From: a bacterium
GTDB lineage: Bacteria; Planctomycetota; Phycisphaerae; UBA1845
Assembly: GCA_024231775.1 (NCBI GenBank)
Contig: JAAEQG010001501.1
Span: forward strand, 1-32,401
Direction: 5' to 3'
DNA: 32,401 nucleotides
Shown here: positions 1 to 8,088 of the stretch, one piece after another
Layout: each line of letters starts with the position of its first letter
Numbering within the stretch: position 1 is the stretch's first letter
Program-made: the position numbers and the translations under genes
The notes under the pieces: generated by a model
Databases searched by the model: none
What the model saw: only the letters and a program-made list of their open reading frames with translations
Told to the model about the DNA's origin: nothing

Positions 1-407
1 AAGCTCAATCGGCAGCTTCCGGCGATGCGGTGGTGGAGCGTATGGCTGAGTTGCTAGAAGAGGCGGAGACGATCGGCGGCGTGACTGTTGTGGTTGGCGA
101 AGTTCCGGCTGCCAAGGCTGACGCGCTCCGCGGGGCGATCGACTGGGTGCGGAACAAGACCGAAGCGTCGGTGGTGTTGCTGGCTACGGTCAGTGACGAT
201 AGGGTGACACTCATCGCCGGAATGAGCAAGGCGGTGGTCAAGCGCGGTGTGAAAGCCGGGGACCTGATAAGGGAAGTGGCTCCTATTGTCGGCGGTAGGG
301 GCGGGGGGCGGCCGGATATGGCTCAGGGCGGCGGGAATGACTCCGGGAAGATTGGGGAGGCGGTCGGCGCGGGTCGCGTATGGATTGGGCAGGCGCTGGG
401 GGGGTAG
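1..407 (+). CDS. alaS: Alanyl-tRNA synthetase, C-terminal fragment (5' end outside window)
   Basis: The reading frame is open from the window edge to a stop at 405-407, giving about 134 residues. They match the C-terminal DHHA1-type region of alanyl-tRNA synthetase, which charges tRNA-Ala in the cytoplasm. The diagnostic stretch is the glycine-rich GGRGGGRPDMAQGGG segment, preceded by a VTLIAGMSKAVVKRGVKAGD-like run; both are strongly conserved in AlaS. Catalytic and editing domains must lie upstream of the window. The remaining tail (about 25 residues after the glycine-rich motif) is the usual end of the protein, so the 3' end looks intact. The GTG at 30 is an internal codon and not a start. 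The next gene begins 140 bp downstream. Confidence 0.93.
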   Translation, partial: AQSAASGDAVVERMAELLEEAETIGGVTVVVGEVPAAKADALRGAIDWVRNKTEASVVLLATVSDDRVTLIAGMSKAVVKRGVKAGDLIREVAPIVGGRGGGRPDMAQGGGNDSGKIGEAVGAGRVWIGQALGG

Positions 408-417
408 GGAAGTGTCT

Positions 418-473
418 TCCCCCACCTCGATATCCGCCCGTGGGGCGGATCAACGAGATGGGGCACCCGGTTC
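418..473. repeat. Intergenic palindromic repeat, family 1, copy A
   Basis: This 56-bp element lies in the gap after alaS. It is 50/56 identical by eye to a same-length element at 24345-24400 and more distantly related to 27073-27126. Its core is an inverted repeat, ATCCGCCCGTGGGGCGGAT (8-bp arms, 3-bp loop), at 432-450. No reading frame explains it. It looks like a REP-type dispersed element; copy number elsewhere in the genome is unknown. Confidence 0.7.
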
Positions 474-547
474 GTCACCCACGAGGGGTGACGCTACAAC
501 TCTTTGGCGGCATGGGTGGTGGGGACATTTGTTTTGGAGGTTAAGCT

Positions 548-973
548 ATGAAAGCTATCTTCGTATTGTTGGTCCTGTTTATCGCGGGTGGGTTGGCGAT
601 GTACCACTGGGGCGGGTTTAGCACGTTCGATCCGTCGCAGCAGGGGCGGGACGCTCGGGCTGCCGTCGGCCGGGGCATGACCTGGACCAAGGTGATCGAC
701 GCCGCCGGCGAGCCCCGCGAGTATCGGGTGATCACCGAGAAGAAGGAGAAATCCGGCGGGGTCGAGAGGAGCATCAAGAAACCCGGAGGGGCGAACAAGT
801 TCAAGCGTGATCGACTGGCAGACCGCCTGGCGAACAACAGCCTGCCGCACGGATTCGTCTTCGAGTACCAGTTCTCGCAGTCGGAGGCCTTCTCGGTGAC
901 GTTCGACGGATCCGGCAGCGTGATCAGTATTGATGATATGGTGACTATGGCGGATCTGCTGGACATGAAGTAG
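548..973 (+). CDS. Small membrane-anchored protein, BamE/SmpA-like fold suspected
   Basis: This encodes 141 residues. The start is supported by a good ribosome binding site (GGAGG near 536-540). Residues 1-20 form one hydrophobic segment with no lipobox cysteine, so the protein is probably anchored in the inner membrane with the rest outside the cytoplasm. The segment GMTWTKVIDAAGEPREYRV (about residues 43-61) resembles the first motif of small SmpA/BamE-like domains, in which a G-M-T-x-x-x-V start leads to a D-x-x-G-x-P turn. The middle is rich in Lys and Gly, and the end (VTFDGSGSVISID) resembles the closing strands of that fold. No specific function can be assigned. It stands alone between alaS and a DUF6584-like gene, so the context gives no role. 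Confidence 0.6.
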   Translation: MKAIFVLLVLFIAGGLAMYHWGGFSTFDPSQQGRDARAAVGRGMTWTKVIDAAGEPREYRVITEKKEKSGGVERSIKKPGGANKFKRDRLADRLANNSLPHGFVFEYQFSQSEAFSVTFDGSGSVISIDDMVTMADLLDMK

Positions 974-1013
974 TGTGTCAGCGTATCCGGCAAGGTCGTT
1001 GCAGTTTCTTCAG

Positions 1014-1043
1014 GTCCGCTCCCTCACGGTCGCGGCTCGGTTT
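1014..1043. repeat. Intergenic repeat, family 2, copy 1
   Basis: The core CTCACGGTCGCGGCTCGG lies in the gap between the two small membrane-protein genes. It recurs in 1697-1726 (identical over this core) and, more diverged, in 25760-25790. All three copies are intergenic and on the same strand. It appears to be a short dispersed element of unknown role. Confidence 0.6.
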
Positions 1044-1150
1044 CTGCGTCTGCGATGTTCAGGCAGGTCTCGCGGGTCGTTACGACAGTTTGCGGTGAAC
1101 ATCGCCGTGAATCACGGCGGGAGGGTTGGCTTTGTATTGGCAGATAGACC

Positions 1151-1651
1151 ATGTCTGCACTTGAACGCGCCCAGGAAGATATAGAGCAGGGCCACTACGG
1201 TCTCGCCCGGCAGCGGCTCACCTCCTACCTGGTCAGCAAGGGATACGATGCCGAGCTAGTGGCGAAGATCGCTCAGCTTTCCTACGACATGCACGACGTC
1301 CACCAGGCTGGCCGGTACTGGCTTGTATCTGAGGCGGAGGGTGAGCACGTTGACGAGGCTATCGCCTTGTTCGTAAAGCGGAGCGGCTCAGTCCCCAGCC
1401 TCGTCGTCAACCAGTTGCCGCGGGTACTGCGCCTCCCCAGCTTCCAGGATTACCCCGAGGCAGTTCGCCGCCGGATCAGCAGTCTGGGGTTGGAAGGACT
1501 GATCTGCATGGATGCCCGAAAGCGTGAGGGCGCGGATTCGGGCGTCTGGGGCGACCGGCTCATGCTAGTCGGCTGTCTGACGGTGACCGTGCTTCTGGTG
1601 GTGGTGTTCCTCATCGGCCTGGGTACGATCATCAGATGGCTCTTCTCTTGA
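1151..1651 (+). CDS. DUF6584-like protein with C-terminal membrane helix
   Basis: This encodes 166 residues. The N-terminal half (ALERAQEDIEQGHYGLARQR, then a YD-x-ELVAKIAQLSYDMHD helix pair and HQAGRYWLV) resembles DUF6584 proteins. These begin with a helical repeat in which a short 'load and shorten the tail' motif precedes a W/Y-containing helix. A single hydrophobic helix, about residues 138-164 (LMLVGCLTVTVLLVVVFLIG), ends the protein. It is therefore predicted to be tail-anchored with the helical domain in the cytoplasm. Function is unknown. The ribosome binding site is weak, but no better start is visible and the family normally begins with this ALERA-type segment. The gene is convergent with asnB. 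Confidence 0.65.
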   Translation: MSALERAQEDIEQGHYGLARQRLTSYLVSKGYDAELVAKIAQLSYDMHDVHQAGRYWLVSEAEGEHVDEAIALFVKRSGSVPSLVVNQLPRVLRLPSFQDYPEAVRRRISSLGLEGLICMDARKREGADSGVWGDRLMLVGCLTVTVLLVVVFLIGLGTIIRWLFS

Positions 1652-1696
1652 TGCCAGGCGTAGCTTGAGCCTGATGATTGGACTGCGTCGGTTTGC

Positions 1697-1726
1697 GTTT
1701 CGCTTCCTCACGGTCGCGGCTCGGTT
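1697..1726. repeat. Intergenic repeat, family 2, copy 2
   Basis: This is the second copy of the element at 1014-1043, sharing CTCACGGTCGCGGCTCGG. It is followed within 5 bp by a family 3 repeat (1731-1766), so two repeat types are stacked in the convergent gap between the DUF6584-like gene and asnB. Confidence 0.6.
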
Positions 1727-1730
1727 CTGG

Positions 1731-1766
1731 TGACCGCTCGCTGGCGCTCGCGGCTCTGATGGGTGG
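1731..1766. repeat. Intergenic repeat, family 3, copy 1
   Basis: The stretch with core GCGCTCGCGGCTCTGAT is similar to 24431-24467 (core GCGCTCCGGGCTCTGAT). It ends exactly at the asnB stop codon region. Short GC-rich elements of this kind are common in planctomycete intergenic DNA (general knowledge, not verified here). Confidence 0.5.
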
Positions 1767-3656
1767 CTAACTGTTCGGTCGGACGTGGCGGTCCCAGAGG
1801 GCTAGCATCATCAGCATCCATACGCGGGTGCTCCAGCGTCGCGGGTCGAGACGCGTTTTTCCACGGACGAGCCTTTCCAGGTATGGTCGTTGGCAGATGT
1901 CCGCCACCAGCCCCGTCGGTTGGAGCAGCAGATCATCGCGCAGTGTCCGCAGGTCCTCGCGCAGCCAGCGCACGAGCGGCACTTCGAAGCCGCGTTTCGG
2001 GGCGGTCAGAATCGGGGTGGGCAGGTAGCGCTGCCCCAAGGCGCGCAGCAGTGGTTTGGTCTGGCGCCCCGCGAGCCGTACCGATTCCGGGTAGTGCGAA
2101 GCGGCGTCGATCAACACATGATCGAGCATCGGCGAACGTGCCTCCAAACCGTGGGCCATTGAAGCGATGTCCATCTTCACCAGCAGTTCGTTGGGCAGGC
2201 TGGTGGCGAAGTCGACCGCGAGCATTCGATCGACCGCTCCCGCAGCTTCGAGTCCAGCGTGCAGTTCGGCGACATGGCGGGCGCCGGCGGTGGCGACAAT
2301 CGAACTCCAAACGTCCGGTTGGAGCAGCTTCCGCAGCTCGGAGGGAGTGAATCCATCGACGTTCCATGCGAGGTGGCGCTCTGCGGGGGGCAAGCCCATC
2401 CCGCGGATGAAGCGGTGGGCGAAGGCGTAGGGGGTTCGGGTCCGTCGCGGCGTCGGAAGGGCTGCCCGCGTCATCCCCCATAGCGCTCGCCCGCACACTC
2501 CGTCGAACGCCCTCAGCCTGCCAGCCAGACGCCCCGCAAGGTATCGCCGGTATCCGCAGAAGACCTCATCGCCGCCGTCACCGTTCAGCACCACCTTGAC
2601 GTGTTCACGGGCGGCTTGAGCGGCGTAGTATGAGGGAATGGCCGACGAATCCGCGAACGGCTGATCGTATGCCGCGGCGATCTTCGGCAGGACGTCCTCC
2701 AGATCGGGCTTGACCAGAACTTCCTGATGGCGCGTGCCATACTGCTCAGCCACCCGTCGGGCCAGGGGGCGTTCGTCGTGGGCGGCATCCTCGAATCCGA
2801 CCGTGATGGTGGTCAGCGGATCGGCTGATGCCTGCGCAGCCAGGGCGGTCACCAGCCCGCTGTCCAGCCCGCCGGAGAGGAACACGCCGACCGGGACGTC
2901 GGAGCGCAACCGCAGACTGACCGCTTCCCGCAACTCGGCGTCCACGCGATCAACCGCTTCGTCGAAGTCGAGTGTCTGCTTGGGCGACATATCGAGCTGC
3001 CAGTATGCGCCTCGTTGGGCGATCCGCCGATCGCGCACGACCACGACTTCAGCAGGCTGCACGGCGCGGACCTGGCGGTAGATGGTGGCTGACGCCGGAA
3101 TTGCCATCCAGGTCAAGTAGTCTGCCAACGCCTGCTGATCGAGTTCCAACGGCGCCGTGTGGGCCGCCACCAACGCCTTGATCTCCGAGGCGAACGCAAA
3201 CCCGTTCTGCGTCTCCATGTAGTAGAGTGGCTTCTTGCCCGCCCGGTCGCGGAACAGGACGAGTCGCCGTTCGTTCTCGTCCCAGATGGCGATGGCGAAC
3301 ATCCCGCGCATACGCTCGACCGCCCGGATACCGTGCTCTTCGTACAGGTGGACGATGGTCTCCGTGTCGGTGTTGGTGCGGAACCGATGTCCTCGACCGA
3401 CCAGTTCCGCGCGCAGTTCGCGGTAGTTGTAGATCTCACCGTTAAGGACGGTGACTATTTTTCCGTCCTCGTTGGCGATCGGTTGACGCCCTCCGGGCAG
3501 GTCGATAATCGCCAGTCGGCGATTGGCCAGGCCGATGCGGTGTTCGACGCTGAACCAGAAGCCCTCGTCGTCCGGTCCGCGGTGCCGGAGGGCGTCTGCC
3601 ATGGCTTGCAGGCGTTCCTGGCTGACTTCTCCCCAGATGCCGGCGATACCGCACAT
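1767..3656 (-). CDS. asnB: Asparagine synthetase (glutamine-hydrolysing)
   Basis: This encodes 629 residues, the usual AsnB length. The start at 3656 is fixed by the MCGIAGIWG sequence, in which Cys2 becomes the N-terminal nucleophile of the glutaminase domain; the frame stays open upstream but that part is not conserved. The class II glutamine amidotransferase domain covers about residues 1-210, with RHRGPDDEG near 25-32 and NGEIYNY at 72-78. The synthetase domain follows with the ATP pyrophosphatase loop SGGLDSG near 260 and NGDGGDEVFCGYRRY downstream. It converts aspartate and glutamine to asparagine, or amidates a related carboxylate. AsnB-type proteins next to glycan genes are often part of exopolysaccharide clusters, so amidation of a surface sugar is a reasonable alternative. 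It is divergent from sat, 582 bp away. Confidence 0.93.
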   Translation of the reverse strand: MCGIAGIWGEVSQERLQAMADALRHRGPDDEGFWFSVEHRIGLANRRLAIIDLPGGRQPIANEDGKIVTVLNGEIYNYRELRAELVGRGHRFRTNTDTETIVHLYEEHGIRAVERMRGMFAIAIWDENERRLVLFRDRAGKKPLYYMETQNGFAFASEIKALVAAHTAPLELDQQALADYLTWMAIPASATIYRQVRAVQPAEVVVVRDRRIAQRGAYWQLDMSPKQTLDFDEAVDRVDAELREAVSLRLRSDVPVGVFLSGGLDSGLVTALAAQASADPLTTITVGFEDAAHDERPLARRVAEQYGTRHQEVLVKPDLEDVLPKIAAAYDQPFADSSAIPSYYAAQAAREHVKVVLNGDGGDEVFCGYRRYLAGRLAGRLRAFDGVCGRALWGMTRAALPTPRRTRTPYAFAHRFIRGMGLPPAERHLAWNVDGFTPSELRKLLQPDVWSSIVATAGARHVAELHAGLEAAGAVDRMLAVDFATSLPNELLVKMDIASMAHGLEARSPMLDHVLIDAASHYPESVRLAGRQTKPLLRALGQRYLPTPILTAPKRGFEVPLVRWLREDLRTLRDDLLLQPTGLVADICQRPYLERLVRGKTRLDPRRWSTRVWMLMMLALWDRHVRPNS

Positions 3657-4238
3657 GGTCAGGTCGCCTGTGACGTGAGGGTTTGAAGGGCGGGCGTCGG
3701 ACCGATTGGCAGGCTGCTCCTGACATAGTGTGTGCCGAGGTCGGCGATTGTGGATGCGAACAGGCCAATCTCTCGGTTGCGCTGGAATGAAGGTTGGCCG
3801 CCCATAACCAGTCGCTTGTGAAGCTTTGTGGACATCTGGGGGTTCTCGAACGCATTGCGGACCATGGCGGGTCAGGATAGACCGGCCTTCAGGACGCGTC
3901 AAACGACACCCGACGGCCAGTCGCCCGAAAGCGCCTACCCTCCGGTCTTCGCCGGTATGGACGCAGGCCACTGGCTGCTGGGCATTCGCAGTTGGCCGAC
4001 ATGCTAGCCCTTCGGGATGAGCATGGCGCCCGACAGGAGACTGCAGCCGGGGTGTGGTGGACTCCGCCTCAGAGAGTCGCTAGGATGCCCGATCCTCCAG
4101 CGGACCCCAGGTGGCGGATCAGGCCGCGAGCGCGCTTATCCGCAGCCCGTGGGTGGCTACGGCGGGGGCAAACTCGGGCTACGGCGAGGGGCAAGCCCGA
4201 CCAGTAGGGACACGACACGAAAGGCACGGTGGCAGACG
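3657..4238. other. Gene-free divergent region between asnB and sat
   Basis: Both flanking genes have frames that run far into this region (asnB upstream to 3971, sat from 4017). These extensions show no family conservation and have an Arg/Pro-rich composition, so I treat the region as non-coding. It should hold both promoters, but I see no convincing -35/-10 pair or riboswitch. Confidence 0.5.
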
Positions 4239-5441
4239 ATGATTAAACCGCACGGATCCGACACACTTGACTCGCGCTTTGTCGCGGATGATACCCGACG
4301 GGCAGCCTTGCTCAAGGAGGCTGGTGGCCTTCCGGCGCTGACGGTTTGCTCCGCAGCGGCAGCCAATGCGGTGATGCTCGGGAGTGGCTACTTCAATCCG
4401 CTGACCGGTTATATGAATCTGGCGGAGGCCCTCGCGGTGGCGGAGGGCATGCGGATGCCCAGCGGACTGTTCTGGCCGGTGCCGATCCTGAACGTGGTTC
4501 GTCCCGAGCAGATCACCGAGGAGATTCGGGCGGCGAAGCGCATCGCCCTGCGCGATCCCAACGTGGAGGGGAATCCTATCCTCGCGGTGATGGACGTGGC
4601 GGCGATCGAGGTCATGTCTGACGCGCAGATGACGACGCTGGTCGAGCAGATCTTCCGCACCCAGGACCGCGAGCATCCCGGCGTGGCGGCGTTCACCTCC
4701 GTGGGGAATACGGTCCTGTCCGGTTCCATTCAGGTATTGAACCTTTCCTACTTCGCCAACGACTTCCCGGAGACGTTCCGCACGGCGGGGCAGATTCGCG
4801 ACGAGATCGCCCGGCTTGGTTGGCAGAAGGTGGTCGCCTTCCAGACCCGCAACCCCATGCACCGTGCGCATGAGGAGTTGTGCAAGATGGCCAAGGAGGC
4901 GGTGGCTGCCGACGGCGTGCTGATTCACATGCTCCTGGGCAAGCTGAAGAAGGGGGACATCCCTGCCGACGTGCGCGATGCCTCGATTCGCAAGATGGTC
5001 GAGCTGTACTTCCCGCCCAACACGGTGATGATCACCGGATATGGGTTCGACATGCTCTACGCCGGCCCGCGCGAGGCGGCGTTACATGCGGTCTTCCGGC
5101 AGAACTGTGGGTGTACGCATCTCATCGTCGGGCGCGATCACGCGGGCGTGGGTAAGTACTACGGCCCGTTCGATGCCCAGGCGATCTTCGACGACATCCC
5201 CGCGGGTTCGCAGGAGATCGAGATCTTCCGGGCGGATCACACCGCGTACTCCAAGAAGCTCAACAAGGTCGTGATGATGCGTGACCACCCCGACCATCAG
5301 CCTGCGGACTACGTGTTCCTCTCCGGAACCAAGGTGCGCGAGATGCTGACTGCGGGCGAGGCGCTCCCCGAGGAGTTTGCCCGACCGGAGGTGGCGGCCA
5401 TCCTGGCGGCGCACTATCAGCGCGAGGCCGCTGCCGGGTAA
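4239..5441 (+). CDS. sat: Sulfate adenylyltransferase (ATP sulfurylase)
   Basis: This encodes 400 residues, matching the single-domain (non-fused) Sat family. The start at 4239 gives the normal N-terminus (MIKPHG); an upstream extension to 4017 is not conserved. The enzyme makes adenosine 5'-phosphosulfate from sulfate and ATP. The nucleotide-binding motifs are visible: QTRNPMHRAHEE at about 202-213, GRDHAGVGKYYGP at about 298-310, and the C-terminal SGTKVREMLTAGE segment. No APS kinase domain follows, and neither an APS kinase nor a reductase lies in the window. The next gene on the same strand carries a sulfotransferase domain, which uses PAPS. The likely role here is therefore to supply activated sulfate for sulfation, although ordinary sulfur assimilation or a dissimilatory role cannot be excluded. 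Confidence 0.93.
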   Translation: MIKPHGSDTLDSRFVADDTRRAALLKEAGGLPALTVCSAAAANAVMLGSGYFNPLTGYMNLAEALAVAEGMRMPSGLFWPVPILNVVRPEQITEEIRAAKRIALRDPNVEGNPILAVMDVAAIEVMSDAQMTTLVEQIFRTQDREHPGVAAFTSVGNTVLSGSIQVLNLSYFANDFPETFRTAGQIRDEIARLGWQKVVAFQTRNPMHRAHEELCKMAKEAVAADGVLIHMLLGKLKKGDIPADVRDASIRKMVELYFPPNTVMITGYGFDMLYAGPREAALHAVFRQNCGCTHLIVGRDHAGVGKYYGPFDAQAIFDDIPAGSQEIEIFRADHTAYSKKLNKVVMMRDHPDHQPADYVFLSGTKVREMLTAGEALPEEFARPEVAAILAAHYQREAAAG

Positions 5442-5783
5442 TCGACTGCGGTATTACTCGTTTTCTTGTAGGACCGGATTCTCAGTTATCACGGACCGGC
5501 CCGCCCTTGGAGCGGTGGGCAGCTGGTCCGCGCCAGTGTCTGCTGCGCTGATTGGTGGGGGCTGAGCGGATCGTTCGGAACGCCCCTGCTGTCGCCGAAT
5601 CGGACATCTCCCATCACGTCAACCCCATTCCGCCCGGTTTATCGACAATGACACGCCGGTCACGGTGCGTTCTCGTCCGATAATCAGTGCGTAGCTTTCG
5701 TTCCACTCGGGGCGAGCAAAGCGGCGGCGGGGCTGCTCACGTGGTCTCCCGTTCCGGCGGTCCTATGGGCGAGTGACACTGTC
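5442..5783. other. Gene-free gap between sat and the GT-sulfotransferase gene
   Basis: These 342 bp contain no plausible gene. No clear terminator hairpin with a T-run and no confident promoter is visible. The downstream gene may have its own promoter here, given the distance. Confidence 0.4.
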
Positions 5784-7991
5784 ATGGCATTGCGCATTCT
5801 GGCTTTCCAGCATCCCGGGACGAACTCGCGGGAGATTTTCGCGGACATCATTGATGGATACCGCGAGGCGGGTCATGAGGTTCTGGTGGTCGAGTTGGCT
5901 CCGCTGCTGGCCCGCTCCCACGGTAGCGGGGACGACGAGTCCAAGTCGTCGATGGTGACGATTGTAGCGGAGACGGTTCTGGGCATCGCCCGGGCCAACA
6001 ACGTGGACTTGGCGGTCACCCTGTGGGGGAATGCGGCGGTGGCTTTGGGAGTTTGGGAGGGCGTGTCGCTGTTCGAGCACTTTCATCTGCCGGTGATCAT
6101 GCACTGGCTGGACGCCCCGCAGTGGGCCCATGAGGGCAAAGTGCCCACCGAGTTGCGTCCGGTGCTGGACGGACCGCATACGATTCATGCGATTAATAAT
6201 CCGGGGACGGCTATCGAGGTGAAGGGCGTGTTGGGGTTCAACAACGTCTTGACCGTGGGGCACGCCTCGAATCCCAAGCGCTTTCGACCCCACCCGGACC
6301 AGGCCCGGGAGTTCGATATCGTCTTCGGGGCCGGGGCAGGTCACAGCCCACCCACGGAGTTGATGCTGGCTGAACTGGCCAAGGACGAGCCCGACGTTCG
6401 GGCCATTCGCGAGGATGTGGCTGCCACCTTGCGGCCGGAGTTGTGTGCGGTGGCTGGTGAGGTTGACGCCCCGGCGGGAGACGTCGAGGCGTTTGTGGAT
6501 CTGATGATCCAGGCCCGCCTGGAGTGCCGCGACGAACCCGTGCTCGGGCAGATCCAGCGTATCACCCACCGCGCAGCCCAAGTCGGGCCAGTGGCGGTGG
6601 GTGTCGTGCAGCACGCGGAACGCTACATTCGATTCTCCATGATGCTCCGGCGGATCGAGTCCTGGGAGCGTGCGTTTACTTTCGCGTATCTCTCGCGCTA
6701 CTTCCGCTGTGCTCAGTTCGGTTCAGGCGAGGAGTTCGAGTCGTGGCCGGGTGACTGGGAGCGCTTGGGTTGGCTGCCCTATGACGATCAGGCGAAGGCG
6801 TACAGCCGTGGCTGGTTTGGGCTTAACGTGATGCGCTGGCAGGACGACATAGGGGTCAATCTCAAGCCGTTCGAGATTACTCTTTCCGGAGCTTGTCTGC
6901 TGCAATCGTATCGTGCGGGCATCGATTCGCTGTTCGATTCCTCTCAGATTGTGGTCTTCCGTACCCCGCAGGAGTGTCGCCAGCGGGTGACGGCGTTGCT
7001 AGAGGACCGCCCGCGTATGGAGCAGATGGCCGCCTCGGCCCGGGCACGCTCTCTGGCTCAGCATGGCTGGAAACACCGGGCGGAGGCCCTCACCAGGACG
7101 CTGACTCGCCGCCCGGACGGGACGGCTGCGTCGGGGTTGGCGACGAGTTCGGGTCGTGATGATGAAGCCGGATCCTGGCTGGTGTTCGTTTTGGGGATGT
7201 GGCGCAGTGGGACGACGCTGCTACGCAAGGTGCTGGATAGCCACACCCAGGTCTACGCTCCGGCGGAGACGTGGTTCCTGCTGCCCCTGCTCGATTTGTG
7301 GGAAGGGCATGAACCGGGCGCCGCCCCCAATCCCAGCCAAGCCGCCGTAGCTATGCGCGGGCACGTGGATCATGCCCGGTTCCTGGATTGCTGTCGGGCG
7401 TTCGCCGCCCGCTTCTATAGATCCACGATGCCCGCCGCAGCGTCTTACTTCGTGGACAAGACACCTCGCTATCTCAGGCTTGCGGAGGTGCTGCCCGATC
7501 TGTTTCCGGCTGCGAAGTTCATCGTGCTGACCCGCGACCCGCGCGGAACCGTCTGGTCGCAGCACACCTGGAAGCACATCGACAGCGTGAGTCCCGAGGC
7601 GCACTTCGCCGGAGCGGCGGAAGACAACCGGACCCTCGACCGATTCCTGCGCGCTCACCCGGAGCGCTCGCTGCACGTTCGGTATGAGCGATTGTGCGAC
7701 GCCCCCGCCGCTGAAGCCCGCGCCATGTGCGCGTTCTTGAACCTGCCCTTCGAGCCGGGGATGATTGCCTATGGTCACCAGCCCCATCACGAGGGCTACG
7801 GTGACGAGAAGACCCGCGAACACGATCAGCCGCACACCCAGGCTTTGGCCCGCTGGTCCGGCGCTGATGGCCTGACCGTCGAACAGCAAGCCCAGCTTGC
7901 GACGGAGTGCGGCCCGGACGTGCTGACTCGGTTGGGATACCCCGACCTCGCCGCACTTGCGAACCCGGAACCGGCGCTCGCCACGTGCTGA
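5784..7991 (+). CDS. Fusion protein: CgeB-like glycosyltransferase plus sulfotransferase
   Basis: This encodes 735 residues in two parts. Residues 1 to about 455 resemble the CgeB/spore-maturation type of glycosyltransferase (DUF3880 followed by a group 1 C-terminal domain). Visible elements are the N-terminal LRILAFQHPG strand, ASNPKRFRPH near the middle, and FEITLSGACLLQSYRAGI at about 363-380, where family 1 transferases bind the nucleotide sugar. Residues from about 463 to the end are a PAPS-dependent sulfotransferase. GMWRSGTTLLRK at about 470-481 is the 5'-phosphosulfate loop, DKTPRY follows, and LTRDPRGTVWSQ at about 582-593 is the 3'-phosphate binding motif. No membrane segment is seen, so it should act in the cytoplasm. 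With sat upstream, the protein probably adds a sugar and sulfates it. Such a fusion is uncommon and the acceptor is unknown. Confidence 0.85.
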   Translation: MALRILAFQHPGTNSREIFADIIDGYREAGHEVLVVELAPLLARSHGSGDDESKSSMVTIVAETVLGIARANNVDLAVTLWGNAAVALGVWEGVSLFEHFHLPVIMHWLDAPQWAHEGKVPTELRPVLDGPHTIHAINNPGTAIEVKGVLGFNNVLTVGHASNPKRFRPHPDQAREFDIVFGAGAGHSPPTELMLAELAKDEPDVRAIREDVAATLRPELCAVAGEVDAPAGDVEAFVDLMIQARLECRDEPVLGQIQRITHRAAQVGPVAVGVVQHAERYIRFSMMLRRIESWERAFTFAYLSRYFRCAQFGSGEEFESWPGDWERLGWLPYDDQAKAYSRGWFGLNVMRWQDDIGVNLKPFEITLSGACLLQSYRAGIDSLFDSSQIVVFRTPQECRQRVTALLEDRPRMEQMAASARARSLAQHGWKHRAEALTRTLTRRPDGTAASGLATSSGRDDEAGSWLVFVLGMWRSGTTLLRKVLDSHTQVYAPAETWFLLPLLDLWEGHEPGAAPNPSQAAVAMRGHVDHARFLDCCRAFAARFYRSTMPAAASYFVDKTPRYLRLAEVLPDLFPAAKFIVLTRDPRGTVWSQHTWKHIDSVSPEAHFAGAAEDNRTLDRFLRAHPERSLHVRYERLCDAPAAEARAMCAFLNLPFEPGMIAYGHQPHHEGYGDEKTREHDQPHTQALARWSGADGLTVEQQAQLATECGPDVLTRLGYPDLAALANPEPALATC

Positions 7992-8088
7992 GGTTCCCCG
8001 GGGTAGGCATGGTGCTCTTGGTGACATGTGAAGAGGCTGGAGGGTTCGTCCCGTCGCAGGTGATGCGGGGCACGCTTCGTTCTGCGGG

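Noticed and set aside
3657-3971. N-terminal extension of asnB
   Set aside because: The catalytic Cys must follow the initiator Met, which fixes the start at 3656.
4017-4238. N-terminal extension of sat
   Set aside because: The extra 74 residues are Arg/Gly-rich and not family-like. MIKPHG at 4239 matches the normal Sat start.
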